A DNA stretch of 64,000 nt from Roseateles sp049532965 (GTDB lineage: Bacteria; Pseudomonadota; Gammaproteobacteria; Burkholderiales; Burkholderiaceae_C), in contig NZ_CP186694.1 in NCBI RefSeq assembly GCF_049532965.1, positions 4,712,001 to 4,776,000 of the forward strand, written 5' to 3'. Below the pieces are notes generated by a model, which worked only from the letters and a program-made list of their open reading frames with translations, was not told the origin of the DNA and did no database searches. Each line of letters starts with the position of its first letter. Position 1 is the stretch's first letter. The position numbers and the translations under genes were made by a program. Of this stretch, positions 35,020-43,725 are shown in pieces.

Positions 35020-35706
35020 ATGACCGCCCTCGCCGCCAAGTCCGCCGTCGTGCTCCCCTTGCTGACCGCGCTCAGTGCCGCCGTCTCGATCCTCGCGCTG
35101 TCCCAGCCCGCGCACCTGCCGCCGGGGCTGGGCTTCCTCTTCAAGCCGCTGACGACGATCCTGATCCTGCTCCACGCCTGGCCCCGCGGCGCTGACCAGC
35201 CGCGCCTGGCGCGGTGGGTGCGCGTGGGGTTGCTGTGCTCGCTGGCGGGCGACATCGCGCTCCTGTGGCCGGAGACCGGTTTCCTGCCGGGGCTGGTGAG
35301 CTTTCTGGTGGCGCATGTCTGCTACATCGCCGGCTTCTGCTCCCGGCTCCGGCTGGGGGCTGTGCGCTGGCCCTTCCTGATGTTCGGCGTGATCGCGGCG
35401 GCGGTACTGGGCCGGCTCTGGCCGCATATCCCCGGCGCACTTCAGGGACCCGTCGTCGTGTATGTCGCCGCGCTGACGGTGATGGCCGCCCAGGCCTGGG
35501 CCTGGTGGCGCGGCAGTGTGAGCCGGCCGGATGAGCCTCGGGCCCGTTGGGCCGCGTGGGGCGGCACGCTGTTCGTGCTGTCGGATGCGATGCTGGCCAT
35601 CAACAAGTTCGCGGGTCCGTTGGAGATGGCCAGCTTCTGGGTGCTTGCCAGCTACTGGCCGGCGCAGTGGTGCATCGCCAGCAGCCTCGGGCGGGCGCGC
35701 GCATGA
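35020..35706 (+). CDS. YhhN family membrane protein (lysoplasmalogenase-like)
   Basis: 228 residues with seven to eight TM helices. Characteristic YhhN motifs: KPLTTILILLHAW (helix 2), GLLCSLAGDIALLWPETGFLPGLVSFLVAHVCYIAGF (helices 3-4 with conserved Asp and His) and a late VLSDAMLAINKF. Animal relatives (TMEM86) hydrolyse the vinyl-ether bond of lysoplasmalogen; the bacterial substrate is not certain. It overlaps the next gene by 4 bp (ATGA). Confidence 0.87.
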   Translation: MTALAAKSAVVLPLLTALSAAVSILALSQPAHLPPGLGFLFKPLTTILILLHAWPRGADQPRLARWVRVGLLCSLAGDIALLWPETGFLPGLVSFLVAHVCYIAGFCSRLRLGAVRWPFLMFGVIAAAVLGRLWPHIPGALQGPVVVYVAALTVMAAQAWAWWRGSVSRPDEPRARWAAWGGTLFVLSDAMLAINKFAGPLEMASFWVLASYWPAQWCIASSLGRARA

Positions 35707-38363
35707 AGATCACGCTCCCCATGCGCGCGTCGTCGCTGGTCCCGCTGGCGGCGGGTGCGGTCTGCGCCGCGGCCGGCTTCTGGCTCGCGCGGCATTACCC
35801 GATCCAGCCTGCGGCCGCCACCGCGCTCTGGACTGCGATCGCGGTCGCCAGTTTCTTCGGCTGGCGCGTGCTGCCGCTGCTGGTGCCGGCGTTGGTCCCG
35901 GCAATCGGTTTCGCGCCGTGGACCGGCTGGATCACTTTCGAAGAACTGGACTTGCTGGTCCTGGCCGTCGCCGCGGGCGGCTATGCGGCGCTTGCGCTGA
36001 CCGTGCCGGCGCAGAAGCCGGTGCCGTGGCGCTATCGCACCCTGCGCTGGCGCGCCGCGGTGCGGGTGCTGATGGCGGTGTTCGCGCTGTCCGTGTTCAT
36101 CGCGGTGTGGCGCGGCTTCCAACAGGCCGGGGGACTGCAGTTCGGGTTCTGGCAAGGGTTTCAGGAGCCGATGAACAGCCTGCGCGCGGGCAAGAGCTTC
36201 GCGCTGGTGCTGCTGTTGCTGCCGCTCTGGCAGAAGGCTTCGGACCTGCGGCCGTCCTCGGTGCAGCGGCTGTCGCGCGCGGCCTGGGTGCCGGTGTTGG
36301 TCACCACGTCGCTGGGCGCGTTGTGGGAACGCTGGGTCTATACCGGGCTGCTGGATTTCTCCACCGACTATCGGACCACATCGCTGTTCTGGGAGATGAA
36401 CGTGGGCGGCGCGTCGCTGGACGGCGCGCTGGCGCTGAGCCTGCCGTTCGCGCTGCTGTGGGCGATGCGGGAGCGCCATCCGCTGCGCTTCGTCGCCGCG
36501 CTGGTGGTGCTGCTGCTGGCCTTCTACGCGTCGCTGACGACGTTCTCCCGCGGCGTCTACCTGGCCGTTCCTGTGGGGCTGGGGCTGTGCGCGTTGCTCT
36601 GGGCGGTGCAGCGGCGCGGGGGCCTGGACCGGCCTCGGCACGAGGGGCCGGCGACCTACGTCTTCCCCGGTGCCGGCGGGCAGGTGCCGCTCGGTTGGTC
36701 CGCCGGCGTCATCGCCGGTGCCGCGGTGGCCGCCTGGGTGCTGTTCGGGGCCGGAGGCTATCGAGCGATGCTGGCGCTGGCAGGCAGCGTGGCGGTGCTG
36801 CTGGCGATGCCGGCATCGCGGGCCGCATGGCCGCGCGGCCAGCAGCGCGCGTTGCTGTTGCTGTCCCCGTTGCCTGCGTTGCTGTTGGCGTTTGGCGGCG
36901 GGCTGTTGATCGACCTGGTGCCCAAGATCGCCTACGTGATCGACGGCGCGGTCGTGGTGCTGGGACTGGCGCTTGGCTGGCTGTGGCGCGGCGGATTGAC
37001 CCAGCCGGCGCAGGCTTTCGCGCTGGCGGTGGTGTGGATGGGCACGCTGGCCGGCGCGGGGCTGGTGGCCGTGCACTGGGGCGGCGGCCGCGACCTCGGG
37101 CCGATTGCCGCGGTGCTGACGGTGCTCGCGATCGCGTGGATCGCGACGCAATGGTCGCCGCGCGTGGGCGCTGACCTGCGCACTGCGGGGTGGCGGATCC
37201 GCGGCCTGGTCTGGACCGCCTGCCTGCTCGTGTGCGCGGTGGTGGCGGCGCTCGGCGGCGGCGCGTACATCGGGCAGCGGATGTCGACCGGGCAGCAGGA
37301 CCTGGAGGGTCGCCTCGAGCACTGGCGCATCGGCCTGGGCCTGCTCAAGACGATGGATGAATGGCTGCTCGGCAAGGGGAGCGGGCGCTTCCCGGCGAGC
37401 TTCGCCAACGGCGGTCCTTTCGACCAGCGCGTCGGCGACTACCACCTGAATCCAGCCCCCGCCGAGCTTCCCGCGTCCGGGCTGCCCGGCATGGAGCCGT
37501 TCCCCCGGCCGACGGTCACGCTGACGAGCGGCCTGCATCAAATGGGGAACGGCGAGATGTTTCGCCTCAGCCAGCGTGTGCCGGCGGTGGCCGGCGAGGT
37601 CGCGGCGACGGTGGTGCTGCGGACGCAATTCAGGACCCGCCTGCGCGTCGAGGTCTGCGAGAAGTTCTTGCTGTACGCGCTGCGCTGCGTCGATCGCGAG
37701 ACGGACGTCCAGCCGATGGACGGCGCCTGGCAGACGGTGGTGCTCAAGCTGGGGCAGACGCCGGCGGACTTTGGCGGCTCCCTGTGGGCGCCGCGGCGTC
37801 TGGTGGCTTCGGTGACGCAGAACTGGCGCGGCGGCGTGCTGGAGATCGCGTCCGTGTCGATGGCGGACACCGTGCATGGTCCGCTGCTCCAGAACGGGGA
37901 TTTCAATGAGGGCCTGACGCGCTGGTTCTTCACCAGCGACCGCAACCACATGCCATTCCACATGAAGAGCCTGCCGGCGCATGTGCTGTTCGAGCAAGGC
38001 CTGTTCGGCCTGGCGCTGTGGAGCAGCCTGCTGGTGACGGTGTTGTGGCGATGCACCTTCGGTGCCGGACGGCGTCACCCGCTGGCGCCGGCGGTGGTGG
38101 GCGGGCTGGCGGCGTTCTTCATCGTCGGGCTCTTCGACAGCCTCATCGACGCGCCGCGGATTGCCTTCCTGTTCTACGCACTGATGGCGCTGGGCCTGGG
38201 CCTGCGGACGCCGTCGCGCAGACCGCGCCAGCTTGGCGACGATGAATCGGGCCTGGGGCTGGAGACGGAGCTGCCGGAGCTGGACTCGGACTTCGAGGAT
38301 GCTCCCGAGGTACGGCGCGCCATGGCGGCAGCCGGCGTCAAGCTCAAGGGCCCGTTGCGTTGA
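35703..38363 (+). CDS. Large O-antigen-ligase/polymerase-like membrane protein
   Basis: 886 residues. About a dozen TM helices occupy residues 1-510, with a soluble periplasmic insert at about 520-740 and two or more TM helices after that (FEQGLFGLALWSSLLVTVLWRC, AFFIVGLFDSLIDAPRIAFLFYALMALGLGL). The Wzy/WaaL-type signature regions are seen in FYASLTTFSRGVYLAVPVGLGL (the Arg-containing loop) and HMKSLPAHVLFEQGLFG (the His region before a TM helix). The insert resembles a carbohydrate-binding beta domain (LRTQFRTRLRVEVCEKFLL). It may ligate or polymerise surface glycan; no glycosyltransferase genes are adjacent, so the substrate is open. The acidic C-terminal tail is cytoplasmic. Confidence 0.7.
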   Translation: MKITLPMRASSLVPLAAGAVCAAAGFWLARHYPIQPAAATALWTAIAVASFFGWRVLPLLVPALVPAIGFAPWTGWITFEELDLLVLAVAAGGYAALALTVPAQKPVPWRYRTLRWRAAVRVLMAVFALSVFIAVWRGFQQAGGLQFGFWQGFQEPMNSLRAGKSFALVLLLLPLWQKASDLRPSSVQRLSRAAWVPVLVTTSLGALWERWVYTGLLDFSTDYRTTSLFWEMNVGGASLDGALALSLPFALLWAMRERHPLRFVAALVVLLLAFYASLTTFSRGVYLAVPVGLGLCALLWAVQRRGGLDRPRHEGPATYVFPGAGGQVPLGWSAGVIAGAAVAAWVLFGAGGYRAMLALAGSVAVLLAMPASRAAWPRGQQRALLLLSPLPALLLAFGGGLLIDLVPKIAYVIDGAVVVLGLALGWLWRGGLTQPAQAFALAVVWMGTLAGAGLVAVHWGGGRDLGPIAAVLTVLAIAWIATQWSPRVGADLRTAGWRIRGLVWTACLLVCAVVAALGGGAYIGQRMSTGQQDLEGRLEHWRIGLGLLKTMDEWLLGKGSGRFPASFANGGPFDQRVGDYHLNPAPAELPASGLPGMEPFPRPTVTLTSGLHQMGNGEMFRLSQRVPAVAGEVAATVVLRTQFRTRLRVEVCEKFLLYALRCVDRETDVQPMDGAWQTVVLKLGQTPADFGGSLWAPRRLVASVTQNWRGGVLEIASVSMADTVHGPLLQNGDFNEGLTRWFFTSDRNHMPFHMKSLPAHVLFEQGLFGLALWSSLLVTVLWRCTFGAGRRHPLAPAVVGGLAAFFIVGLFDSLIDAPRIAFLFYALMALGLGLRTPSRRPRQLGDDESGLGLETELPELDSDFEDAPEVRRAMAAAGVKLKGPLR

Positions 38364-38401
38364 CGCGCTAGTGGCGGTCGGCCACCAACGCGAGCGCGTC
38401 A
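38361..38401. terminator. Convergent-gene dyad embedding both stop codons
   Basis: TGACGCGCT (38361-38369) pairs perfectly with AGCGCGTCA (38393-38401), and the inner GTGGC/GCCAC (38371-38375, 38381-38385) extends the structure. The outer arms begin exactly at the two convergent stop codons. It is probably a two-way terminator-type hairpin although no T-run follows. Confidence 0.5.
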
Positions 38402-39223
38402 CATGCCTTTGAAGAGGTGGGTGTAGCTGCGGCTGACTTCCAGTTTCTCGTCGAGTCCACGGACGCCCACCAGTTGGCGGCCGCGGAAGTCCCGCGTGAT
38501 GCCATTGATCGCCTTGACATTGACCAGCGTCGAGCGGTGGATCTGCCAGAACAGCTGCGGATCGAGTTCCTCCACCAGCTCCTTGATCGGCTTGCGGATC
38601 AGCGCCTCGACCGTCGGGGTCTGGACGCGGGTGTACTTCTCGTCGCTGATGAAGAACAGCACGTCGTCGACCGGAATCATCTGGATCGTCTGTCCGACGG
38701 AGGCCTGGATCCATTGCAGGTACTTCGGCGCGCCGGCCGGATTCACCCGAGCGGTCAGCGAGTGCAGCAACTGCTGCAGCGTCCCGGAGCTCGGTCCTTC
38801 GGGCTCGGCCTCGCCACTGCGCTGGGCCAGGCGCTTCTTGATGCGTTCGACGGTGACCTGCAGCCGCTCGCGCTCGGCGGGCTTGAGCACGTAATCGCAC
38901 ACGCCCTGCTCGAAGGCCTCGACCGCGTACTGGTCGTAGGCGGTGATGAAGACGATCTCCGGCAGCGCCCAGTCGTCATCGTCGGGCAACTGGGCGATCT
39001 GCTTGGCCGCTTCGACGCCGGTGAGGCCGGGCATGCGGATGTCGAGGAACACGAGGTCGGGCTTGTGTTCCTTGACGAGCTCGACCGCCTCGAGGCCGTT
39101 CTTGGCCTCGGCGACGATCTGCAATTCGGGCCAGACCTCGGCGATGCGGCTGCGCAATTGCTCGCGCATCAGGCGCTCGTCGTCGGCCAGGACGGCACGG
39201 GGGGCGGTGGAGGTGTCGCTCAT
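38399..39223 (-). CDS. LytTR-type response regulator
   Basis: 274 residues. Receiver domain 9-125: ADDE acidic pair at 14-17, Asp in LVFLDIRMPG near residue 62, Lys in YVLKPAE. An interdomain helix and an S/G linker precede a LytTR DNA-binding domain at about 165-270 (IPVDDVLFFISDEKYTRV, FWQIHRSTLVNVKAI, SRSYTHLFKGM). It is the downstream partner of the LytS-type kinase at 39,716-41,290, from which it is separated by a small membrane protein gene. The intervening spacer is only 40 nt, so all three share an operon. Confidence 0.92.
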   Translation of the reverse strand: MSDTSTAPRAVLADDERLMREQLRSRIAEVWPELQIVAEAKNGLEAVELVKEHKPDLVFLDIRMPGLTGVEAAKQIAQLPDDDDWALPEIVFITAYDQYAVEAFEQGVCDYVLKPAERERLQVTVERIKKRLAQRSGEAEPEGPSSGTLQQLLHSLTARVNPAGAPKYLQWIQASVGQTIQMIPVDDVLFFISDEKYTRVQTPTVEALIRKPIKELVEELDPQLFWQIHRSTLVNVKAINGITRDFRGRQLVGVRGLDEKLEVSRSYTHLFKGM

Positions 39224-39263
39224 GGGGGGCGATGTTAGGTCAGGCGAGCTGGAACGCGTCGGC

Positions 39264-39719
39264 TCAGACGTGAAAGGAAGGCTGGGCGGGGGATGCGGAA
39301 GCCATCGGCGTGGCCGGTGCCACCGGCTCGACCCGGGGCTTGCGCGGCTTGTCGCGCACGATCAGCCAGACGAGCAGCCCGATGAAGATCAGCGGCGAGC
39401 CGACGATCGCCCCGACGCCCAGCAGCGCGGCAATGCCTGCCAGCACCAGCGCGCCCATGATCAGCAGCGGCAGGCCGATACCGAGCAGCAGCACCAGCGG
39501 TACCACCAGGCACATCACGCCGATCGCGATGATCACGCCCAGTCCGGCGCCGAGTGCGTCGGCGATGTCGAATCCGGTGAGGAAGACGTCGTCGCCGTCG
39601 ATGCTTAGGTGCACGCCAGGCACGTCGCCCATCAGATGGAGGACGCCCCAGCCCAGCAGCATCGCGCCGAGGACCAGCACGAGTCCGAGGATGAGAAGGG
39701 TCTTGAACAGCGTTTTCAT
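39264..39719 (-). CDS. Small four-helix membrane protein between kinase and regulator
   Basis: 151 residues. TM helices lie at about 5-30, 58-80, 80-100 and 100-122, with a short periplasmic loop after helix 1 (GVHLSIDGDDVFLTG) and a basic, Pro-rich cytoplasmic tail (RDKPRKPRVEPVAPATP). Its start overlaps the kinase stop by 4 bp, so it is made with the two-component system and may modulate the kinase or be a sensor accessory (inference). I do not recognise the family. Confidence 0.75.
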   Translation of the reverse strand: MKTLFKTLLILGLVLVLGAMLLGWGVLHLMGDVPGVHLSIDGDDVFLTGFDIADALGAGLGVIIAIGVMCLVVPLVLLLGIGLPLLIMGALVLAGIAALLGVGAIVGSPLIFIGLLVWLIVRDKPRKPRVEPVAPATPMASASPAQPSFHV

Positions 39720-41290
39720 GCGGGTGCTCCTTGTTCCTGGGCGTGAGCGGAGGTCCGGTAGGGGACGGTGATGGTGACGACGGTGCCCGAAGGCTGGTTC
39801 TCGGCGACGGTCAGGCTGGCGGCCTTGCCGTAGAGCAGTGACAGGCGCTCGCGGATGTTGGCCAGGCCGACGCCCGTGCCGGAGGTCGCGGCGCGGCCGA
39901 AGCCCAGGCCGGTGTCGGCCACGATGACCTGCAGCTTGCCGTGCACGATCTCGGCCTTCAGCGACAGGCTGCCGCCCTCGGCCTTGGGTTCGAGGCCATG
40001 CTTGATGGCGTTCTCCACCAGGCTCTGGATCATCATGGGCGGGAACTCGGCGGAGAGCAGGCCGTCGGGCACGTCGATGCGGGTCTGCAGCCGCTCTTCC
40101 ATGCGGACTTGCAGGATCTCGAGATAGGGCCGGATCACCGCCATCTCGCGGCCCAGGTCGCGCACGCCGCCGTTGGCATTGGCCTCGCGCATCGTGGGCA
40201 TCGAGGCGCGCAGCAGCGCGATCAGGTTGCGTTGCATTTGCGAGGCCCGTGGCGGATCGGTTTCGATCAGGTGATCGATCGAGGCCAGCGTGTTGAACAG
40301 GAAGTGCGGCTCCACCTGCGCCTGCATGGCGGCCATGCGGGCCTCGACGACCTGGCGGCGCAGCGATTCGGCCTCCGCGGTCTCGGTGGCCTTGGCGGCC
40401 TTCACCTCGGCCTGCAGACGGCCCTTGTAGGTCGCCTTCAGCAGGGCGGAGGCGAACACGATCAGCAGCGCCAGCTTGTCGAGGAAGTCGCCCAGATGGA
40501 CGGTGCGGTAGCGCGTCTTGCGGGACGTTTCGCGCTGCGCCTGCTCGAGTTCGTCGCGGGCCTCCTCGGCCTCGGCCTTGGCCTGGCGCGCCTCCTCGGC
40601 GGCGTCCTCGAGGGCGCGCTTGGCGTCGTCGGCGGCGGCGCGGACGGCGTCGCGGATGGCGTCGCGCTGCTTCTCGTTGGGAATGCGGATGTCGATGGAG
40701 GGAAGGCTCTGGTCGATGGCGGCGTCGGAGGCGGCGCTGTCGGCGGCGGAGGCGCCGATCGGATGGCGCGGCACGATGCGCACGCCGCGGCTGTTGATCT
40801 GCACTTCGTAGCGCAGGCCTTCGGCCTCCTCGCCGGGGCTCGCGTCGGAGGCACGCCCGCTGACGCCTTCAGGCGCGGCCGGCTCGGCGGGGCTTGCCGG
40901 CTCGGCAGGGCTTGCCGGGGCGGCGGGCTTGGCCGCCTTCCGGGCACGCTCGCGGGCCTTCTCGGCCGCGGCTTTCTCCGCCCGCTCGCGGGCTTTCTCC
41001 GCTGCGCGTTCCGCCGCCCGCTGAGCCGCTTCTTCGCGATCGCGGCGCAGGTCCTTGGGCGGGTGGATGATCTCGGTGGTCTCGACCGGCAATTGCCAAC
41101 TGAACGAGAACGGCGGCAGCGTCTGCAGGATGTTGGCGCCGATGATCAGCATCACCGACAGCAGCGCAAATCGCTTCCAGGTGATGGACACCAGCCAGCT
41201 GCCGTAGGCGTGGAAGCCCTGTTCGGCGGCCTTCACGAAGCGCTGCCAGCGCTGGCGAGGGGTGGGGGGAGCGGAAGTCGGCGCGTTCAT
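39716..41290 (-). CDS. LytS/YehU-type sensor histidine kinase with charged periplasmic coil
   Basis: 524 residues. TM1 is at about 41-58 and TM2 at about 270-288. The intervening periplasmic part starts with a long Ala/Glu/Arg/Lys helix (EKARERAEKAAAEKARERAR), then PASPAEP-type repeats, a small beta region (YEVQINSRGVRIVPRH), and a second coil running to TM2. The kinase core is the His_kinase type: His329 in VEPHFLFNTLASIDHL, then HATPase with GLGFGRAATSGTGVGLANI. Paired with the LytTR regulator downstream. ATG 41290 is chosen because the upstream frame looks non-coding. The alanine-rich coil is an uncommon sensor. Confidence 0.9.
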   Translation of the reverse strand: MNAPTSAPPTPRQRWQRFVKAAEQGFHAYGSWLVSITWKRFALLSVMLIIGANILQTLPPFSFSWQLPVETTEIIHPPKDLRRDREEAAQRAAERAAEKARERAEKAAAEKARERARKAAKPAAPASPAEPASPAEPAAPEGVSGRASDASPGEEAEGLRYEVQINSRGVRIVPRHPIGASAADSAASDAAIDQSLPSIDIRIPNEKQRDAIRDAVRAAADDAKRALEDAAEEARQAKAEAEEARDELEQAQRETSRKTRYRTVHLGDFLDKLALLIVFASALLKATYKGRLQAEVKAAKATETAEAESLRRQVVEARMAAMQAQVEPHFLFNTLASIDHLIETDPPRASQMQRNLIALLRASMPTMREANANGGVRDLGREMAVIRPYLEILQVRMEERLQTRIDVPDGLLSAEFPPMMIQSLVENAIKHGLEPKAEGGSLSLKAEIVHGKLQVIVADTGLGFGRAATSGTGVGLANIRERLSLLYGKAASLTVAENQPSGTVVTITVPYRTSAHAQEQGAPA

Positions 41291-41415
41291 GGGGGACCTG
41301 TCGTATGGGGCGCACTGTACGCAAGTCCCCATGGCGTCCGCAGCGCCGGGCGACGCGCCGCGCGCCGCGGCGGATGGACTGCATCGATCGGCGACAGGCG
41401 GGAGAGCTCCAAATG

Positions 41416-41442
41416 CGAAAGGGCCCGCTGTCGCGGGCCCTT
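41416..41442 (-). terminator. Rho-independent terminator of the YceI gene
   Basis: Perfect 8-bp GC stem (41421-41428 and 41433-41440, GGGCCCGC/GCGGGCCC) with 4-nt loop. Read on the minus strand it is followed by TTTCGCATTT. It lies 30 bp after the YceI stop. Confidence 0.8.
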
Positions 41443-41471
41443 CAGGGGGAGGCAAGCGGTCCCGGGTGGGA

Positions 41472-42044
41472 TTACTGCTTGATCGCCTCGACCTGGATGA
41501 TGACCTTGATGTCCTTCGAGAAGCCGTACTGGATGCCATAGTCGACGCCGAAGGCCGTGCGGTCGAAGGTCGTTTCGAAGTCGCCACCGCAGACCTCGCG
41601 CTTGAGCATCGGGCTGTCGTAGCAGCCGAAGTTGGTGGCCGTCAGCGTCACCGGGGCGGTCTTGCCCTTCAGCGTCAGCTGGCCCGACACCGACGCGACC
41701 TTGTCGCCCGAGAACGTGAACTTGTTGCTCACGAACTTGGCCGTCGGGTTGTTGTCCACATCGAAGAAGTCCTTGCCCTTCAGGTGGTTGTCGAACTGCG
41801 TCGAGCCCGTGCTGATGGCGCTCATGTCGAAGGTCACCTCGACCTTGCCGGACTTGCCGGCCTTGTCGAACTCGACCGTGCCTTCCTTCTTGTCGAAGCG
41901 GCCACGGTTCGTCGACGTGCCGAAATGCTTGATCTCGAAGGTCGCGTACGTGTGCGCCGGATCGATCTTGTAGGTCGCGGCTTCGGCGTGAGCCAGGCCG
42001 GCGGTGGCAATCAGTGAAGCGAGCAGCAGGGCTTTTTTCATCAT
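41472..42044 (-). CDS. YceI family periplasmic lipid-binding-like protein (copy 1)
   Basis: 190 residues. Sec signal MMKKALLLASLIATAGLAHA, cleaved near residue 21. The lipocalin-like YceI barrel follows: TYKIDPAHTYATFEIKHFG at the mature N-terminus, GRFDKKEGTVEFDKAGKSG, STQFDNHLKGKDFFDVDNNPTAKF and a final FGVDYGIQYGFSKDIKVIIQVE. Family members bind polyisoprenoid such as ubiquinone. Two Cys near the C-terminus (NFGCYD, REVCGG) may form a disulphide. Together with copy 2 and cytochrome b561 upstream, it forms a recurring YceI-YceI-b561 set, thought to act in quinone-linked redox or stress tolerance. Confidence 0.93.
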   Translation of the reverse strand: MMKKALLLASLIATAGLAHAEAATYKIDPAHTYATFEIKHFGTSTNRGRFDKKEGTVEFDKAGKSGKVEVTFDMSAISTGSTQFDNHLKGKDFFDVDNNPTAKFVSNKFTFSGDKVASVSGQLTLKGKTAPVTLTATNFGCYDSPMLKREVCGGDFETTFDRTAFGVDYGIQYGFSKDIKVIIQVEAIKQ

Positions 42045-42062
42045 CGTGGATCCTGTCGAACG

Positions 42063-42090
42063 GTGAAGGGAAGTGAAGGGAAGTGAAGGG
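42063..42090. repeat. Three direct copies of an 8-bp unit
   Basis: GTGAAGGG occurs at 42063-42070, 42073-42080 and 42083-42090, spaced by AA (period 10). It lies in the 118-bp gap between the two YceI genes. On the transcribed strand it gives a pyrimidine run CCCTTCAC. Function unknown; replication slippage is a simple explanation. Confidence 0.8.
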
Positions 42091-42162
42091 ACCGGGCCCA
42101 GCGCCCGGACCGGTTGGAAAACTCTGGAAGCCTAGGCGGCAGCGAGCGACGCGCTCACGCGC

Positions 42163-42792
42163 TTACAGCGGCGCCACGCCGGTGAAGGCCAGCTTGAACT
42201 TCACCTGCACATCGTTGGCGACCATGGAGGTGTCCTTCCACTCGCCTTCGCCGATGTTGAAGTCCAGCCGCTTGATCGCGAGCGCGCCGGTCGCCGTCGT
42301 CGCGCCGCCGGCCTGCGTCAGCGCCACCGGGACGACGACGTCGCGTGCCTGCCCCTTGATCGAGAGCTTGCCCGCGACCTCGAATTTGCCGCCGCCCAGC
42401 GTCTTGATCGACGTGCTCTGGAAGGTGGCCGTGGGGATCTTCTTGACGTTGAACCACTCGGGCTTGACCAGCTCCGCGTCGGTCGCCGCGTCGCCCAGCG
42501 TGGCGCTGCCCAGTTCAATCGACAGCGACACCTTGCCCGCCGCGGCGTTCTTCGGGTCGAACGCCATCTGGGCGTCGAATTTCTTGAAGTGGCCCTCCAC
42601 CGGCACGCCCATCTGGCGGAACGTGAAGGCGATGTCGCTCTGCGGCGGCAACAGCTTCGGCGCAGTGGCCGCGGCGGCGGCAGGAGCGGCGCCCGGCTTG
42701 GTCTGCGCCATCGCCGGCGCGGCCACGATCAACGCGGCGCTCAGCACCGACAACGCGGTGATCGAGAAAGGGGTGGCCAGTCGCTTGGTCAT
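42163..42792 (-). CDS. YceI family periplasmic protein (copy 2)
   Basis: 209 residues. Signal peptide (LATPFSITALSVLSAALIVAAPAMA, cleavage near residue 29), an Ala/Pro-rich linker, then the YceI barrel with DIAFTFRQMGVPVEGHFKKFDAQMAFD, ELVKPEWFNVKKIPTATFQSTSI and LDFNIGEGEWKDTSMVANDVQVKFKLAF. This is the divergent, PEWF-containing branch usually found beside the other copy. No Cys in the barrel. Probably cotranscribed with the cytochrome b561 gene 90 bp upstream. Confidence 0.92.
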   Translation of the reverse strand: MTKRLATPFSITALSVLSAALIVAAPAMAQTKPGAAPAAAAATAPKLLPPQSDIAFTFRQMGVPVEGHFKKFDAQMAFDPKNAAAGKVSLSIELGSATLGDAATDAELVKPEWFNVKKIPTATFQSTSIKTLGGGKFEVAGKLSIKGQARDVVVPVALTQAGGATTATGALAIKRLDFNIGEGEWKDTSMVANDVQVKFKLAFTGVAPL

Positions 42793-42882
42793 GAGGTCCT
42801 CTTCGGAATCAGGGCTTGGATTTCTCGGGTTCGGATCGGAACGGGGTCAGGCCTTGTCCTGCCGGCCGCAACGCATCGCCGC

Positions 42883-43518
42883 TCAGGCGCGGCCCGGCAG
42901 CATGCGCCGCAGCAGACCGTCCTTGTCCACGACCACGTGCTTGACCACGGCGCCGAGATGGGCAAGCACGAGCAGCCCGAGCCCGTAGGCAAAAAACTGA
43001 TGGACCTGCTTGAGCGTCTCCGCCAGCGCCTTGTCCTTGGGCACGAAGTCCGGCAGCGGCAGCACGCCGAACCACACGATGGGGAAGCCGGCGGCCGAGC
43101 TGTAGGCCCAGCCGCTCAGCGGCACGGCGAAGAACGCGACATACAGCAGCCCATGGACCGCATGGGCACCGAAGCGTTGCCAGGCCGGCATCGGCAGGTC
43201 CGCCGGGGGGCGATGCGACAGGCGCCACAGCAGGCGCAGCGCTGACAGCGCCAGGATCGTCACGCCGGCCCACTTGTGCCAGTTGTAGAGCTTCAGGCGC
43301 GTCAGCGAGAACGGCAGGTCCGCCATGTACCAGCCCACCGAGAAGGTGCCGATGATCGCGATCGCCAGCACCCAATGGAAGGTCATCGCCAGACCGTCGT
43401 ACCGCGTCTTGACCCGCGGCGCCGGCTGCGGCGCGTCAACGGGAACCTCCACCGGCGCAATGACCGGCTGCATCGGTGCGCGGTCGGGATCCTGGGACGG
43501 GTCGTTGATCGTGGTCAT
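42883..43518 (-). CDS. Cytochrome b561 family di-haem membrane protein
   Basis: 211 residues. A Pro-rich cytoplasmic start (about 35 residues) precedes four TM helices. Haem-ligand His candidates: His48 in MTFHWVLAIAIIGTF, His in YNWHKWAGVTILAL, and two in QVHQFFAYGLGLLVLAHLGAVVKH. It carries electrons across the inner membrane, probably from quinol. The extended N-terminus is longer than in the typical b561. Head of the b561-YceI-YceI set and divergent from the HD-domain gene. Confidence 0.92.
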   Translation of the reverse strand: MTTINDPSQDPDRAPMQPVIAPVEVPVDAPQPAPRVKTRYDGLAMTFHWVLAIAIIGTFSVGWYMADLPFSLTRLKLYNWHKWAGVTILALSALRLLWRLSHRPPADLPMPAWQRFGAHAVHGLLYVAFFAVPLSGWAYSSAAGFPIVWFGVLPLPDFVPKDKALAETLKQVHQFFAYGLGLLVLAHLGAVVKHVVVDKDGLLRRMLPGRA

Positions 43519-43619
43519 GGGGCGCGTGTCCTGGCCAGCGGGCCGGGCCGGAAGTTCGGCGACGGATCGGAGTGTCGACCTGCCCCGACCCTCGTCGGTT
43601 CACCGGAACTGAGGCCACT

Positions 43620-43636
43620 GTTCATTCAATTTGAAC
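43620..43636. promoter_or_regulatory. GTTCA-N7-TGAAC palindrome
   Basis: A 17-bp dyad in the 207-bp divergent region (43519-43725) between cytochrome b561 and the HD-domain gene, inside a locally AT-rich patch. Typical in size for a dimeric repressor or LysR-type operator. Which regulator binds is unknown. Confidence 0.4.
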
Positions 43637-43725
43637 GGGAACCCCGTCGACGCTTCACAGATCCGTCATCGGCGGCGTCGAGACTGGCGGCCGCTCCAAG
43701 TCGGGAGCGACGTCAAGGATTCGCC

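Noticed and set aside
35652..38900. Minus-strand open frame of over 1000 codons opposite the O-antigen-ligase-like gene
   Set aside because: Low-complexity Arg/Gln/His-rich translation, crosses two real genes; the plus-strand product has convincing TM helices.
42063..42090. CRISPR-like or regulatory iteron array
   Set aside because: Three 8-bp copies at a period of 10 are too short for CRISPR and no replication gene is near; simple slippage repeat.
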